A program made the translations under genes and the position numbers. Shown here piece by piece: positions 49,429 to 60,987 of a stretch of 64,000 nucleotides of DNA (positions are counted from its first letter, which is position 1; each line of letters begins with the position of its first letter). The notes below the pieces were generated by a model. It was not told the DNA's origin and did no database searches. It saw only the letters and a list, made by a program, of their open reading frames with translations. Where the stretch lies: NCBI RefSeq assembly GCF_000711795.1, contig NZ_JONH01000002.1, positions 186,001 to 250,000 of the forward strand. The letters run 5' to 3'. The stretch comes from Vibrio pacinii DSM 19139 (GTDB lineage Bacteria > Pseudomonadota > Gammaproteobacteria > Enterobacterales > Vibrionaceae).

Positions 49429-51339
49429 GTGGAAAACATTTCCAAACTTGATCGTATTCGTGCTGATTACAACGTAGATTACTGGAGCCAAGGCTTCTAC
49501 GGTATTGATAACCAAGGTGAAGTTTATGTTTCACCTCGTAGCGATAATGCTTTTCAAGTTCCGCTAAGCCGTATTGTAACTAAACTTGTGCAGCACCAAC
49601 TCAACCTGCCTGTATTAGTGCGATTCCCACAAATCTTGCACCAACGCGTGCACGGTATTTGTGAGGCGTTTAACCAAGCGATCGAAGAATACCAATATCA
49701 GAATAACTATCTGCTGGTTTACCCGATTAAGGTTAACCAACAAAAAGAAGTGGTTGATGAGATTCTTGAAAGCCAGGCTCAACTCGAAACCAAGCAGCTC
49801 GGACTCGAAGCAGGCAGTAAGCCTGAATTGTTAGCAGTATTGGCACTCGCGCAGAAAGCCAGCTCAGTGATCGTTTGTAACGGCTACAAAGATAGAGAAT
49901 ACATTCGCCTAGCATTGATTGGCGAAAAACTTGGTCACAAAGTCTTTATCGTCCTAGAAAAACTGTCTGAGCTTGATCTCGTGCTGAAAGAAGCCAAGAG
50001 TCTAGGTGTAAAACCACGTTTAGGTATTCGCATTCGCTTGGCGTCGCAAGGGGCAGGAAAGTGGCAATCGAGTGGTGGTGAGAAATCAAAGTTTGGTCTA
50101 TCGGCTTCACAAGTATTGACGGTAATCGAGCGTCTGAAGCAAGAACAACAGCTCGATGCGATGCAACTGGTGCATTTTCACTTAGGTTCGCAAATGGCCA
50201 ATATTCGTGATATCCGCAATGGCGTGAATGAATCGGCGCGCTTTTACTGCGAACTTCGGGAAATGGGTACCGACATTAAATACTTTGATATTGGTGGTGG
50301 CCTTGCGGTCGACTATGACGGCACGCGCAGCCAATCATCTAACTCAATGAATTATGGCTTAATTGAGTATGCACGAAACATTGTGACCACCGTAGGCGAT
50401 GTATGTGAGCAATACGCTCAACCAGTGCCTGTGATTATTTCGGAATCGGGCCGTTCATTAACAGCGCACCATGCCGTTTTGATCACTAACGTGATTGGTA
50501 CCGAGGCGTATCACCCAGAAGACGTCACTGTACCAAACGAAGATGACCCAACATTACTGCACAATATGTGGAGCAGTTGGCAAAATCTGCAAACTGGTAG
50601 TGATGCTAGAGCGTTGATTGAAACCTATAATGATACTCAGAGCGATTTGGCCGAAGTGCATACCCAGTTTGCAACTGGCGTGATGAACCTTCAGCAACGT
50701 GCATGGGCAGAACAACTCTCATTACGAATTTATTATGAGTTGAGCCGCCAAATGAGTAACAAAAACCGTTTCCATCGCCCTATACTTGACCAATTGAGCG
50801 AACGTTTAGCGGATAAATTCTTCGTTAATTTCTCGCTGTTCCAGTCGCTACCTGATGCTTGGGGTATCGACCAAGTATTTCCAGTGCTGCCCTTATCAGG
50901 CTTGGAAAATGTCGAAGATCGTCGTGCGGTGATGCTCGATATCACTTGTGACTCAGACGGCGCGATTGAACAATACGTCGAAGGTCAAGGGATTGAAACC
51001 ACCTTGCCAGTACCCGCTTGGAGTAAAGACCAAGAGTACTTGATGGGATTTTTCCTGGTTGGCGCGTACCAAGAGATCTTGGGGGATATGCACAACCTAT
51101 TTGGCGACACCCATAGCGCGGTAGTCACCGTTGACGAAAACGGTGAAGCACAAATTGAACGTATTGACGAAGGCGACACCGTTGAAGATATGATGCGCTA
51201 TGTTCATATCGACGTTGATAAAATTCGCCTTAACTATCGTGAGCTCGTCTCTGAACGCGTTAACGCCGATGAGCAAGCTTCGATTCTCGCTGAATTAGAA
51301 GGTGGCCTGACGGGCTACACCTACTTAGAGGATTTCTAA
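49429..51339 (+). CDS. speA: Biosynthetic arginine decarboxylase SpeA
   Basis: About 636 residues, close to E. coli SpeA in most segments. Seen: the PLP-lysine segment [91 protein letters not shown], and the end [10 protein letters not shown]. It converts arginine to agmatine. The start is uncertain: GTG at 49429 has GTGAG seven bases upstream; GTG at 49387 and 49417 are in-frame alternatives. The agmatinase gene follows with no gap. Confidence 0.95.
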   Translation: MENISKLDRIRADYNVDYWSQGFYGIDNQGEVYVSPRSDNAFQVPLSRIVTKLVQHQLNLPVLVRFPQILHQRVHGICEAFNQAIEEYQYQNNYLLVYPIKVNQQKEVVDEILESQAQLETKQLGLEAGSKPELLAVLALAQKASSVIVCNGYKDREYIRLALIGEKLGHKVFIVLEKLSELDLVLKEAKSLGVKPRLGIRIRLASQGAGKWQSSGGEKSKFGLSASQVLTVIERLKQEQQLDAMQLVHFHLGSQMANIRDIRNGVNESARFYCELREMGTDIKYFDIGGGLAVDYDGTRSQSSNSMNYGLIEYARNIVTTVGDVCEQYAQPVPVIISESGRSLTAHHAVLITNVIGTEAYHPEDVTVPNEDDPTLLHNMWSSWQNLQTGSDARALIETYNDTQSDLAEVHTQFATGVMNLQQRAWAEQLSLRIYYELSRQMSNKNRFHRPILDQLSERLADKFFVNFSLFQSLPDAWGIDQVFPVLPLSGLENVEDRRAVMLDITCDSDGAIEQYVEGQGIETTLPVPAWSKDQEYLMGFFLVGAYQEILGDMHNLFGDTHSAVVTVDENGEAQIERIDEGDTVEDMMRYVHIDVDKIRLNYRELVSERVNADEQASILAELEGGLTGYTYLEDF

Positions 51340-52266
51340 ATGAATGATTTGTTTACTAAGACTGATTATTCACTCTACTCAAACTCGATGAGCTTTTTGC
51401 GCAGACCTTATCTGCGCAACCCTGTCTCCGCGGATGCCGACCTTGTCGTACTCGGTGTCCCACTCGACATGGCAACGTCTGGTCGCCCTGGTGCTCGTAT
51501 GGGCCCGGATGCGATTCGACGCGCGTCGGTCAACTTGGCTTGGGAAGGCAAAAAATTTCCTTGGGACTTCAACGTATTTGAACGTGTCAAAGTGATCGAT
51601 GCCGGTGACTTAGTGTTCGATAGCGGTGATGCGGAAGATTTCACCTACCGCTTAGAAGCGGCCACCAGTGAAATTCTTAAAAGCGGTAAAACCATGCTCG
51701 CATTAGGCGGCGATCATTTTATTACTTTGCCGATTTTACGCGCATATGCCAAACATTATGGCGAAATGGCTTTGGTTCACTTTGATGCCCATACGGATAC
51801 CTATGCCAACGGCAGCAACTATGACCATGGCACAATGTTTTATCATGCGCCGAAAGAAGGCTTAATTGCACCAAAGCATTCGGTACAGATTGGCATTCGC
51901 ACCGAATACAAGCAGCAAGAACATGGTTTTAACGTCATCGATGCAATGCGAGCTAACGATCTCTCTGCAGACGAGATTGTCATGCAAATCCGCGACATCG
52001 TCGGCGACAAGCCTGTCTATGTCACCTTCGATATTGACTGCCTTGATCCTGCGTTTGCTCCCGGCACCGGAACACCCGTTTGTGGTGGCTTGAATTCAGA
52101 CAAGGTACTTAAGGTTATTCGTGGGCTGGCGGGGATAAATATCATCGGCATGGATGTGGTGGAAGTCTCTCCTCCATACGATCACAGCGATGTGACCGCC
52201 CTGGCTGGTGCGACGATTGCTCTTGAGCTGATGTATGCCTGGGCGTCAAAGCGCGAAAGCGAATAA
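51340..52266 (+). CDS. speB: Agmatinase SpeB
   Basis: A 308-residue ureohydrolase. Manganese-binding motifs [13 protein letters not shown] and [16 protein letters not shown] are complete. It hydrolyses agmatine to putrescine and urea, completing the arginine-to-putrescine route started by SpeA. Its ATG directly follows the speA stop, so they are one operon. A terminator follows at 52281-52306. Confidence 0.95.
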   Translation: MNDLFTKTDYSLYSNSMSFLRRPYLRNPVSADADLVVLGVPLDMATSGRPGARMGPDAIRRASVNLAWEGKKFPWDFNVFERVKVIDAGDLVFDSGDAEDFTYRLEAATSEILKSGKTMLALGGDHFITLPILRAYAKHYGEMALVHFDAHTDTYANGSNYDHGTMFYHAPKEGLIAPKHSVQIGIRTEYKQQEHGFNVIDAMRANDLSADEIVMQIRDIVGDKPVYVTFDIDCLDPAFAPGTGTPVCGGLNSDKVLKVIRGLAGINIIGMDVVEVSPPYDHSDVTALAGATIALELMYAWASKRESE

Positions 52267-52280
52267 GCTCTACAAAAAAA

Positions 52281-52306
52281 GCTGACTTTCACCGGTCAGC
52301 TTTTTT
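52281..52306 (+). terminator. Terminator of speAB
   Basis: GCTGAC and GTCAGC flank an eight-base loop, with an A-run before and six T after, giving a good intrinsic terminator. Confidence 0.85.
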
Positions 52307-52346
52307 GCTTAAACTAGTCTGAGTGTTAATTGTTTGTAAATAGAGC

Positions 52347-53357
52347 ATGATAAAAACTCAAACGAAACCCGAGCGTTTAATTGGCCCAGAAGGTAAGCCT
52401 AACTATGGCTACTTCAATGCTGCGCCAAACCAGCTCGGTATCGATGACTTTGACTATCGCAACGCAATGGACAAGCCTGCAAGCCGTTTAGCCAAGCACT
52501 TCGATTTTAAGCAATTTCAGTTTGTTAGCCTATTTACCAAACGCTATGTAGTGGGTATCGCTATCGCCGATATTCGTTATTTAGCTTCAGCTTTTTGTTA
52601 TGTCTACGACCGCGAACAAGACACCTTAGTTGAGCAGACGTGGCTGAGGCCACTCGGTTTTGATCACCAGATGTCTGGATCTAGTTTCCATGGAACCTGC
52701 GCCATTGCAGGTAAACTGAGTTTTGATATTCACCAAGGTCAGTGGCACGTTCATGCGCGTAGTCGTCACCTCGAATGCGATTTAACACTGCGGCCACTCA
52801 AAGCAAGTTTACCACTCGCGCTATGCACACCAACGGGTTACACAGGCTGGACCTATACCCAAAAGCACAATGGATTAAGGTTAGATGGCAAACTTGAAGT
52901 TAACGGCCACCAAGTCGACCTCAGCCAGGCTTTCGCGGGTTACGATTTTTCCGCTGGGTTTATGCGCCGAGAAACCAGTTGGCGTTGGGCCAGCATAAGT
53001 GCTCACAACCAAGGAAAGGTCATCGGCCTCAACCTCGCTGCGGGTGTTAACGAAACCGGAGCCTGCGAAAACGTACTTTGGATCGATGGTGAACGCCATT
53101 TGCTTGGCCCCGCGCAGTTTGAGTTCAATCGTGACGATCTAAGCCAAGCTTGGCGAATTACCTCGATTGATGACGCGATAAATCTCACTTTTCAGCCGCT
53201 TAATAAACGCAGTGAAAAGCTTAATCTTGGTTTTCTAAAAAGTAACTTTCGCCAGTTTATTGGTCATTTTAGTGGCGAGATTTGCGATAATCACGGCGAA
53301 AAACATCAACTACACCAAATCATCGGCTTAACGGAAGACCACTATGCTAAGTGGTAA
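52347..53357 (+). CDS. DUF2804 protein
   Basis: A 336-residue protein with the DUF2804 pattern: RLIGPEGKPNYGYFNAAPN at the N-terminus, FDFKQFQFVSLFTKRYVVGIAIADIRY, MSGSSFHGTCAIAGKLSFD, and a central ETSWRWASISAHNQGK. It has no signal peptide. It is beta-rich, resembling lipocalin-like or diterpene-associated families, but enzymatic function is not established. It is followed 33 bases later by a fatty-acid hydroxylase-like gene. Confidence 0.82.
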   Translation: MIKTQTKPERLIGPEGKPNYGYFNAAPNQLGIDDFDYRNAMDKPASRLAKHFDFKQFQFVSLFTKRYVVGIAIADIRYLASAFCYVYDREQDTLVEQTWLRPLGFDHQMSGSSFHGTCAIAGKLSFDIHQGQWHVHARSRHLECDLTLRPLKASLPLALCTPTGYTGWTYTQKHNGLRLDGKLEVNGHQVDLSQAFAGYDFSAGFMRRETSWRWASISAHNQGKVIGLNLAAGVNETGACENVLWIDGERHLLGPAQFEFNRDDLSQAWRITSIDDAINLTFQPLNKRSEKLNLGFLKSNFRQFIGHFSGEICDNHGEKHQLHQIIGLTEDHYAKW

Positions 53358-53390
53358 GCTGAAATGATCACCATTACGAGTCACTGAGAC

Positions 53391-54239
53391 ATGGATTTCA
53401 CGACCTTAATCGACAACCCAGAGTGGCTGCTGATGCTACTCGCACCGTTATTTATTGGCCTGATGTTGGCCGAGTACTGGATAGGTCAAAAACGTGGTCG
53501 CCTGCCAGAGAACTCTGCCTATAAACTGAGAGAAGTGGCGTGCAACTTTACCCTAGCAGGGATGCATCAATTGGCCGATTTGATAACGGGATTGCTGATT
53601 GTTCAGCTCTACCTATGGCTGTTTGGTTGGCATCTGTTTGATATTGAGATGACCGTCAGCACTTTTTTGCTCCTGCTTGTGCTGCAAGACTTCTGCTACT
53701 ACTGGTTTCACCGCGCCAGCCATCGCATACGCTGGATGTGGGCAGCTCATGTCGCGCATCACAGCTCAGAGCGAATGAATTTTAGTACCGCCTTTCGCCA
53801 AAGTTTGATGTACCCATTCGCGGGCATGTGGCTGTTTTGGGTGCCCCTAGTCATTGTTGGCTTTGAACCCAAATGGGTCGTGTTCGCCGTTTTGCTCAAC
53901 CTCGGTTTACAGTTCTTCGTCCACACTCAGTGGGTGCGCTCATTAGGTTGGTTAGAATTAATTTTCAATACGCCGTCACATCACAGAGTACATCACGGAC
54001 GCAATCCCCAATATATTGATAAAAATTACGCCGGAGTCCTGATTGTTTGGGACAAATTGTTTGCCACCTTCGAACCAGAAATCGAAACCGTTCGTTATGG
54101 CATTAGCAAACCCATCAAAAGTAATAACCCTTTCGTTGTGACGTTCAAAGAGTGGCAAACGATGTTTAATGAAGTGCGCCGCAAAGGTCTCTCGTTCAAG
54201 CAGCGACTCAGCATTCTCTTTTCACCACCACATGATTAA
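53391..54239 (+). CDS. Sterol desaturase/fatty-acid hydroxylase family protein
   Basis: A 282-residue integral membrane di-iron enzyme. The histidine boxes are HRASH, HVAHH and HRVHH (the last near residue 200), and several hydrophobic segments surround them (LLLAPLFIGLMLAEYW, LLLVLQDFCYYWF). It probably hydroxylates or desaturates a lipid chain. It follows DUF2804 at 33 bases and may be co-transcribed with it. The exact substrate is unknown. Confidence 0.9.
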   Translation: MDFTTLIDNPEWLLMLLAPLFIGLMLAEYWIGQKRGRLPENSAYKLREVACNFTLAGMHQLADLITGLLIVQLYLWLFGWHLFDIEMTVSTFLLLLVLQDFCYYWFHRASHRIRWMWAAHVAHHSSERMNFSTAFRQSLMYPFAGMWLFWVPLVIVGFEPKWVVFAVLLNLGLQFFVHTQWVRSLGWLELIFNTPSHHRVHHGRNPQYIDKNYAGVLIVWDKLFATFEPEIETVRYGISKPIKSNNPFVVTFKEWQTMFNEVRRKGLSFKQRLSILFSPPHD

Positions 54240-54261
54240 GGCGCTTTGACAACAAAGTGCC
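54240..54261 (+). terminator. Terminator after the hydroxylase gene
   Basis: GGCGCTTTG and CAAAGTGCC form a 9-bp stem with one G-U pair and loop ACAA right after the stop codon. The following run is only partly T-rich. Confidence 0.55.
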
Positions 54262-54472
54262 ATTCCCTATCTTTCTGATTATTCAAAAGTCCCATAATCG
54301 CTATAACCGTGCTTATCGCGATCAAATCCGCAATACCTGTTTACAAATCGGACTTGGAAAAGTGCGATCTTAATACAACACTTAGAGGGCGGTGTTGTAC
54401 TTCGCCAAGCTCTTGGTCTGCGCTAAAAATGTCAAAGGTAATCGAGACACACTGCCAATCAAGGAGACAGGT

Positions 54473-55408
54473 ATGAAAAAATTTAAGAACATACTTTATG
54501 TGAGCCGAGGACTACCAAGCGAAAGTGACTCGATAGGACAAGCGCTCAGGCTATCGGCCAATAATAACGCGACTCTCAACGGTTTAATCGTAAGCCCACC
54601 TTTACCCGATCATATGGAACAATACCAAGAGATCTACCGTGGCTCTCTCTTTCAATCCATAGAACAACAGATAAACAGCGTAAGACAGAGTGACTCAATC
54701 ACTGAATCACAGACTCCTTTCCCATTGCAACTTGCTTGTGACGAGCAGCCAGCGGTGAGTATTATCCGCGCGGTTAACCAGCACCACTACGATTTAGTCA
54801 TCAAAGATGCCGAGCCAGTCGAAAACAATGGTGAAGGTTTCAAAGCAATGGACATGACATTGTTACGCAAATGCCCATGTCCCGTTTGGCTTAATCGCCC
54901 CGCCCACCACCCACGAAATAAACGTCGAGTTGCGGTCGCTATCGATCCGACGCCCAGCAATGATGAACACCATCGCTTATCACTTAGGCTTCTTGAGCTA
55001 TCACGGTCGATTGCTGATAGTTGTGACAGTCGCTTACACATCGTTTCATGCTGGGAATATCAGTTGGAGCGTTATCTGCATCAACATGTTTGGATTAAGA
55101 TTGAAGATGATGAGTTAAATCGAGAGATTAAGATCGCGCAACAACACCATCGCGAAGCGCTCGATCAACTGATCCGCGAAGCACAAATTTCTGGCAATGT
55201 GCAGATCCATCATTTGCATGGACTTCCCGATGAAAAAATTACTGCATGTGTCGAAAAAAATAACATTGACGTTTTGGTAATGGGTACGCTAGCAAGAACT
55301 GGCATTCCGGGTTTTGTCATTGGTAATACCGCTGAAAACATTCTTCAAGCGGTCAAATGCTCACTTGTTGCACTCAAACCCGATGGGTTTGTTTCACCAA
55401 TCAATTAA
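54473..55408 (+). CDS. Tandem universal stress protein (UspE-like)
   Basis: A 311-residue protein made of two Usp domains (about 1-145 and 150-305). The second has the typical nucleotide-binding end VLVMGTLARTGIPGFVIGNTAENILQAVKCSLVALKPDGF, and the first VIKDAEP. The ATG at 54473 follows AAGGAGACAGGT. It resembles UspE in being a tandem protein. It may be involved in stress or motility. It converges with mrpG, their ends overlapping by 4 bases. Confidence 0.88.
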   Translation: MKKFKNILYVSRGLPSESDSIGQALRLSANNNATLNGLIVSPPLPDHMEQYQEIYRGSLFQSIEQQINSVRQSDSITESQTPFPLQLACDEQPAVSIIRAVNQHHYDLVIKDAEPVENNGEGFKAMDMTLLRKCPCPVWLNRPAHHPRNKRRVAVAIDPTPSNDEHHRLSLRLLELSRSIADSCDSRLHIVSCWEYQLERYLHQHVWIKIEDDELNREIKIAQQHHREALDQLIREAQISGNVQIHHLHGLPDEKITACVEKNNIDVLVMGTLARTGIPGFVIGNTAENILQAVKCSLVALKPDGFVSPIN

Positions 55409-55731
55409 CCGCCACGCTGGGATTTATTATCTGACGATTTGTTATTGCGCCACATTGGGTAACCACTGTGGCGCATCGCTTTACCAAGCAAGTGGGTCGC
55501 CACCGGAGCGGTGAGAAAGATAAACAGCAAGGTGCCAACAACACGTGAAAGAACCGTCAAATCAGGAATCGCCAACGCAACAGCCAGTAGCAACGTACTT
55601 AATCCCACGGTGCCCGCTTTCGTCGCCGCATGCATCCGCGTGTAAAGGTCAGGCATGCGTAACACGCCTAAACTGGCAATCATAATCAGTAGCGTACCGA
55701 TTACCAGTAGTAAACTAATCACCAGCGTCAT
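55405..55731 (-). CDS. mrpG: Mrp antiporter subunit G
   Basis: A 108-residue membrane protein with three hydrophobic segments. MrpG features are LGVLRMPDLYTRMHAATKAGTVG near the N-terminus and APVATHLLGKAMRHSG. It is the last subunit of the Mrp Na+/H+ antiporter. It overlaps mrpF by 4 bases and converges with the Usp gene. Confidence 0.93.
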   Translation of the reverse strand: MTLVISLLLVIGTLLIMIASLGVLRMPDLYTRMHAATKAGTVGLSTLLLAVALAIPDLTVLSRVVGTLLFIFLTAPVATHLLGKAMRHSGYPMWRNNKSSDNKSQRGG

Positions 55732-56009
55732 TTCTCTTCCCCAATACGTCGAACGATCAAGCGAGCAAATACAATCGTACCTAAGAATGCTACCAGCCCA
55801 AGGGTGATCGCAATATCAAGCAAAGGCTCTTGTCCGCTATCTAAAGTGAACACCGTAATAAACCCAACCGTGATAAAGGCGATCAAATCAAGTGCCACCA
55901 CACGGTCAGCAAGGGTTGGTCCTATCACTAACCTGATCATGGCCATCGCAATACTGACCAATAGCCCAGCATATGCAAAGGTCAGTGCCATGTTTAACCC
56001 GTCATCCAC
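55728..56009 (-). CDS. mrpF: Mrp antiporter subunit F
   Basis: A 93-residue subunit with three membrane helices and the MrpF signature RLVIGPTLADRVVALDLIAFITVGFI, including the conserved Asp in VVALD. An alternative start is Met7. It overlaps mrpE by 8 bases and mrpG by 4 bases, as in a tight operon. Confidence 0.93.
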   Translation of the reverse strand: MDDGLNMALTFAYAGLLVSIAMAMIRLVIGPTLADRVVALDLIAFITVGFITVFTLDSGQEPLLDIAITLGLVAFLGTIVFARLIVRRIGEEK

Positions 56010-56478
56010 GTGTTACCTCCAAAATTCGTTTTTCTAGCCCGCTTTTAATCGGTTCGATCACAGCCTGATGCTCTTCGGCAAACATCGCATGGACGATCAA
56101 ATGTTTTTTATCAGGTGTCACATCCAAACTTAAACTACCGGGCGTCAACGAAACCATGTTGGCAAGCAGTGTGATTTCAATATCACTCCTCACATCCAGT
56201 GGTACATAAACAATGTCGGGCTGGCTGAGATGGGTTGGTGTGACAACATCCCACACCACTCGCGCCGCCGAAACGATCAGTTCGTATAAAAAGAAACACA
56301 GAAGATTTATCACGGCATAAAAACGCTTAAAATAACTGGTTTTAAGACCAAACGGCTGACTTAAACGCAGCGCAAAAAAGCTAATCACAAAACCTAGCGT
56401 GAAATTTGCACTGTCATACTGACCATTGAGCATCATCCACGCAGCAGCAAGAAATAAGTTGAGCAAAAAGTAGTTCAT
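56002..56478 (-). CDS. mrpE: Mrp antiporter subunit E
   Basis: A 158-residue subunit with two N-terminal membrane segments and a soluble C-terminal part containing LLANMVSLTPGSLSLDVTPDKKHLIVHAM, typical of MrpE. It overlaps mrpD by 4 bases and mrpF by 8 bases. It is needed for antiport activity in the Mrp complex. Confidence 0.93.
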   Translation of the reverse strand: MNYFLLNLFLAAAWMMLNGQYDSANFTLGFVISFFALRLSQPFGLKTSYFKRFYAVINLLCFFLYELIVSAARVVWDVVTPTHLSQPDIVYVPLDVRSDIEITLLANMVSLTPGSLSLDVTPDKKHLIVHAMFAEEHQAVIEPIKSGLEKRILEVTRG

Positions 56479-57971
56479 TGCTGCCCTCCTAATACCGCGG
56501 CTAAATACTCTTTAGGGTCAAATAACTGCACAGCTGCAACCTCGGCAAAACGGTAAAATGGCTCAGCCACGAGGCCTATCACGATCGTCAGTGACGTCAA
56601 CGTCATAATAGGAAGATAGTAACGCCATTGACCATTCAAACCACAAGGGGGCTTCGCTTGCTCATCAAGTGGCTTCCAAAACGCCTCACTCCAGATCTTG
56701 CTCATTGAAAACACCGTCAGTAACCCAACGAGTAGAGCAACCGCAGCAAGCCAAAAGTACTCTTGTTCAATACTGGCTTTAATGACCAAAAACTTGCCCC
56801 AAAACCCGGATAGAGGTGGAAAGCCCGCTAAAGAAAAGGCCGGAATGAGGAATAATAGCGCAAGTCCGGGCATGGTTTGATAGGCCCCACCAAGCTGACG
56901 CAGTTGGCTTGAGTGATATTTTTTCTCTAGAACGCCGCCAATTAAGAACAGATTGGCCTTCACTATGATGTGGTGAATGATGTAGAAAATGGCGCCAGTC
57001 AGCGCCAAAGGTGTATATAGCGCCAAGCCCATAATCATATAGCCAATTTGGCTAATTATATGAAAAGAAAGTATTTTCTTTACATCAAACTGACTAGCAG
57101 CCCCCAAGACTCCCGTTAGCATTGTGAGCCCAGCTAACCAGATCAAAACCGGTTGAATCGTCGTGTCAGTCAGTGGAAAAACCAAAGTAAACACTCGAAT
57201 CAACGCATAAACACCGACCTTGGTTAGTAACGCGGCAAACAGCGCAACGACGCCACTTGGTAACGTGTGGTAAGAAGCAGGCAACCACGCAAACAGTGGA
57301 AATAAGGCTGCCTTAATCGCAAAAGCAAAAAGAAATAGCACCGCAATCATCTGCTGCGTGCTAGCGGCTATCTGCGCTGATTTACCGTGTAAATCAGCCA
57401 AGTTTAAAGTTCCCGTCGCGCCATACATCAAACCAATCGCGAGCAATAATGTTAACGTCGAAATCAGGTTGAGAATAACGTATTTCACGGCTCCCTCTAT
57501 CTGTGTTTTAGTCGCATCGAGTACCATCAAACCAAACGAAGCAATTAACATCACCTCAAACCAGACATACAGATTAAAGATATCGCCAGTAAGAAAAGCA
57601 CCAAAGATGCCCGCCAATAAGATATGAAAGTAGGTGTGATATAAGCCATAAGATTTTTTATCGCGTAGATCACCCATCGCATAGACGACGGCCACAATAC
57701 CGATAACCGCGGTCACCATCACCATCGCGACACTAAGATAGTCAGCCACAAAAACAATGCCGAATGGGCCACTCCAACCGCCGAACGCCACCGCTTGAAC
57801 CCCATCTATCATCACTTGATTGACCAAAGCAGCGCACACCAAAAGTTGAGCCACGGCACTGGTGACACTCAACCATTCTATTGCGCGTAACGAAGCTCGA
57901 ACGACATATAAAGTCACCGCGGTTATCAATGCGATTAAAACAGGTAAAGTTAATAACAAACCGGTCATCAT
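56475..57971 (-). CDS. mrpD: Mrp antiporter subunit D
   Basis: A 498-residue NuoN/MrpD-type membrane protein with about 14 helices. The conserved charged region includes NLYVWFEVMLIASFGLMVL (Glu in TM5) and the Lys in KAALFPLFAWLPASYHTLPSGVVALFAALLTKVGVYALIRVF. It carries ions or protons. It overlaps both mrpC and mrpE by 4 bases. Confidence 0.95.
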   Translation of the reverse strand: MMTGLLLTLPVLIALITAVTLYVVRASLRAIEWLSVTSAVAQLLVCAALVNQVMIDGVQAVAFGGWSGPFGIVFVADYLSVAMVMVTAVIGIVAVVYAMGDLRDKKSYGLYHTYFHILLAGIFGAFLTGDIFNLYVWFEVMLIASFGLMVLDATKTQIEGAVKYVILNLISTLTLLLAIGLMYGATGTLNLADLHGKSAQIAASTQQMIAVLFLFAFAIKAALFPLFAWLPASYHTLPSGVVALFAALLTKVGVYALIRVFTLVFPLTDTTIQPVLIWLAGLTMLTGVLGAASQFDVKKILSFHIISQIGYMIMGLALYTPLALTGAIFYIIHHIIVKANLFLIGGVLEKKYHSSQLRQLGGAYQTMPGLALLFLIPAFSLAGFPPLSGFWGKFLVIKASIEQEYFWLAAVALLVGLLTVFSMSKIWSEAFWKPLDEQAKPPCGLNGQWRYYLPIMTLTSLTIVIGLVAEPFYRFAEVAAVQLFDPKEYLAAVLGGQQ

Positions 57972-58321
57972 TCTCGCTCCGAGTCACGCATTTGATCAAT
58001 GTCAGCGCTACCTGTTTCAATAAACGCCCGATAGATCAGCAACAAAGCAAAAATCAGCAAACCAAAACCAATCACAATCGCGGTAAGAATTAAGGCCTGT
58101 GGCAAGGAGTTTGCTGCGTCTGCAGGCGGGAGAGTCGCCTCGAAGTCAATCAACGGTGGTACGGCAACCGTTAAACGCCCCGCAACTAATATAGCCAAAT
58201 TCACCGCGCTGCTCAGTAGGATTAATCCAAACAACAACCGCAATACATGCCGCTCTAGCAGCAAATAAACACCTGCGCTAACCAGCACTCCAACCACGAG
58301 ACTCCATAGCACTTCCATCAA
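57968..58321 (-). CDS. mrpC: Mrp antiporter subunit C
   Basis: A 117-residue NuoK-like protein with three membrane helices: [38 protein letters not shown], then [33 protein letters not shown]. The pattern is characteristic of MrpC. It overlaps mrpA by 4 bases and mrpD by 4 bases. Confidence 0.93.
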   Translation of the reverse strand: MMEVLWSLVVGVLVSAGVYLLLERHVLRLLFGLILLSSAVNLAILVAGRLTVAVPPLIDFEATLPPADAANSLPQALILTAIVIGFGLLIFALLLIYRAFIETGSADIDQMRDSERE

Positions 58322-60987
58322 TCAAGCTCCTCATTCACTCTGAGCATCATCCCCATCACTCCACCGATCACGGCAAGGTAAATACCAACATCAAAGATCA
58401 ATGGGGTGCCGATGGGTAGGATCTCTTTCCACCACAATCCGGTTAAGAATGCTTGACCAGAGGCGAGCCCCATCACCCCAGCAAACATACTCAATGCAAC
58501 GCCAAACAAAGCGAGGCTAAACGGGGAAAAGTGGATTCTGCGTTCAACATAACGCGGTGATTCAGCCAACATTAATAGTGACAAGCCAAGTACGGCAATC
58601 AATGCGCCGATAAAACCACCACCCGGTGCATTGTGGCCTCTAAGTAGCAAATAAACGGAAAACACCAGCATTAATGTTGCAACTATATGAGCCGTGGTGG
58701 TGAAGATTAACGATTGTACTCTATTGATGTAGCGGTTTTGCTTAGGTAATAAACTCACGGCTGCCAACCCTGCGATCACCACCACCACCACTTCTCCGAG
58801 CGTATCAAAGGCACGAAAATCAACCAAAATCACGTTGACAATATTGCGCCCATAACCACCAGGTAAGCTGTTTTGGGCAAAGAATGTCGTGAGTGTGGTA
58901 TCGAGCGGTTGCGCGGTAATGGCAATCAATAACGAAGTCACTGAAAGGCCAATCACTGCAGCAATAATGCCGTGACCCAAGCGTCTTATTTTCGGATGCG
59001 GTGGTACTTGACTTAGTCTAGGTAGATGGCGCATCAAGATAACCACGAACACGACCATCAGCGTTTCAACTAACAACAGAGTTTTGGCAACATCTGGGGC
59101 GCTAAAAATCATAAAAACTAAAGTGGATAGAAAGCCAATAACGCCCAAAGAAGCCACGGATAATAGTCGAGAACCCGAACGCAGTACGACACCCACGGCA
59201 GCGACAATCAATAACGCGATGGCAACCTGATAAAGCGCGAGGTTAGTGAAATCGACCCAATGCAAATCTGGTAGCCCAACGCCAAAAGTGAGCAGCAGTA
59301 GCGCTAAGACCGTCAATGACATCATCGCATAAAGAGACAAGCGTTTTTTCTGGAGCAGATCCGTTTGAGCATTAGCCACAAACATTAACCCATTGAGGCT
59401 GCGATCGAACAGATCATCAGCACTCGGCGTTTTAGCCATCCATTGAGACAATCGAACAACGCTGCGATCATAGTAGCGATAAAGCACGGCGCCGAGTAAT
59501 AACGTTATCACGCTCATAAATAGGGCCGTATTCACACCATGCCATAATTTAACGTCTGGTAACGAGACTGGTGGGGTAACGGCCGATACGCCACTGATGA
59601 GTATGTACTCACTTAGCCATTCGAGCCCGAGTAGTGGTACTAACACACTACCCAACGCAAGCAACAGCGCTGGGAGCCATAACCCAATGTCACGTTCTAT
59701 CGCTTTAGCAGGCGGCGAGTCTGGGGTAGCTTTGACCAAAAAAGGCTTAATCACCAACACCAGTGCCATCGTGACCATTGCAACGTTAATCAGCAAAAGC
59801 GCCACTGAAGGCCAAACGCTAACATCAAGTGCCGCTTTATACATGTACTCTTTACTCATAAAGCCAAGCAGTGGTGGCACACCCGCTTTCGATAACGCTG
59901 CGCCAACCGCGGCAATAAAGCTAAACAGCATCAATGCTTTTAGCCCTTTTACCCGATGGAGATCGCGCGTTCCTGTGGCTTTATCGATATTACCGATCAC
60001 CATGAACAGCGCCGCTTTGTAAAAGGAGTGGGCGAGAATAAAAATCAACGCGGCAAGGACCGCCAACTCTGTACCAATACCCAACAATAACGTCAATTTA
60101 CCCAAAGCCACATTGGTGCTGTATGCCAACATCAGTTTTAAGTCGGTTTGTTTCAGTGCCAATAACGCACACCAAATCGCCGTGACCGTACCAACAATGG
60201 TTAGGCTGTAAAACCATAGCTCGTGATTAGCATAGATAGGCGATACACGCGCCAGTAAGTAAATGCCAGATTTGACCATGGTTGCCGAGTGCAAATAAGC
60301 ACTAACAGGAGTTGGCGCAGCCATCGCATTAGGCAGCCAGAAATGAAAAGGAAACTGTGCAGACTTGGTAAAGGCACCAACCAACACCAGAATTAACGAA
60401 GGAATAAAAGCATCATGCTCAACAATCAGCGCAGCGCGCTCAATGATCACCCCCAATTGATAACTGCCCGCCATCATGCCCAGTAAAATTAAGCCGGCGA
60501 GTAACGCAAGTCCGCCGCCTCCGGTAATGAGTAACGCTTGTAACGCATTTTTGCGCGAAACTGACTTATGGTGATTAAAGCCAATCAGCAAGTAGGACGT
60601 TATCGTGGTTAATTCCCAAAATACAAACAGCAGTAAAATATTGTCACTCAATACTATTCCTAGCATGGCCAGCATGAACAACGTCAGGTAGAGATGAAAA
60701 GAGAAGCGCGCATGACTTTGGCGCAGGTATGACCATGCATAAAGCTGAATTAAAGTACCAATGACAGTGATTAAGCCAGCAAACAGCATCGACAAACCGT
60801 CCAGCCGAAGCGCAAATTGAATGCCTAAGCTTGGAATCCAATCAGATTGATGCCCCCACCCTTGCGGCGAGTAGACAGATAGCATTGCAACGAACAAACC
60901 AACAGGTAACGCAGCAAACAGCAATAAAAAATAATGTCCAAGTCGGTTGTTGTGTCGATTTCTCATCCCTGAATCGAGCGATCCCAT
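58318..60987 (-). CDS. mrpA: Mrp antiporter subunit A fused to B
   Basis: An 889-residue subunit. The N-terminal 600 or so residues are NuoL-like ([38 protein letters not shown] with conserved Lys). The C-terminal 250 residues contain MrpB-like sequence ([32 protein letters not shown]). This fused MrpA' form is typical of group-2 Mrp operons such as that of Vibrio cholerae. The start is uncertain: ATG 60987 is chosen, with GTG 60996 and ATG 60966 as alternatives. It is the first gene of a six-gene operon. Confidence 0.93.
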   Translation of the reverse strand: MGSLDSGMRNRHNNRLGHYFLLLFAALPVGLFVAMLSVYSPQGWGHQSDWIPSLGIQFALRLDGLSMLFAGLITVIGTLIQLYAWSYLRQSHARFSFHLYLTLFMLAMLGIVLSDNILLLFVFWELTTITSYLLIGFNHHKSVSRKNALQALLITGGGGLALLAGLILLGMMAGSYQLGVIIERAALIVEHDAFIPSLILVLVGAFTKSAQFPFHFWLPNAMAAPTPVSAYLHSATMVKSGIYLLARVSPIYANHELWFYSLTIVGTVTAIWCALLALKQTDLKLMLAYSTNVALGKLTLLLGIGTELAVLAALIFILAHSFYKAALFMVIGNIDKATGTRDLHRVKGLKALMLFSFIAAVGAALSKAGVPPLLGFMSKEYMYKAALDVSVWPSVALLLINVAMVTMALVLVIKPFLVKATPDSPPAKAIERDIGLWLPALLLALGSVLVPLLGLEWLSEYILISGVSAVTPPVSLPDVKLWHGVNTALFMSVITLLLGAVLYRYYDRSVVRLSQWMAKTPSADDLFDRSLNGLMFVANAQTDLLQKKRLSLYAMMSLTVLALLLLTFGVGLPDLHWVDFTNLALYQVAIALLIVAAVGVVLRSGSRLLSVASLGVIGFLSTLVFMIFSAPDVAKTLLLVETLMVVFVVILMRHLPRLSQVPPHPKIRRLGHGIIAAVIGLSVTSLLIAITAQPLDTTLTTFFAQNSLPGGYGRNIVNVILVDFRAFDTLGEVVVVVIAGLAAVSLLPKQNRYINRVQSLIFTTTAHIVATLMLVFSVYLLLRGHNAPGGGFIGALIAVLGLSLLMLAESPRYVERRIHFSPFSLALFGVALSMFAGVMGLASGQAFLTGLWWKEILPIGTPLIFDVGIYLAVIGGVMGMMLRVNEELD

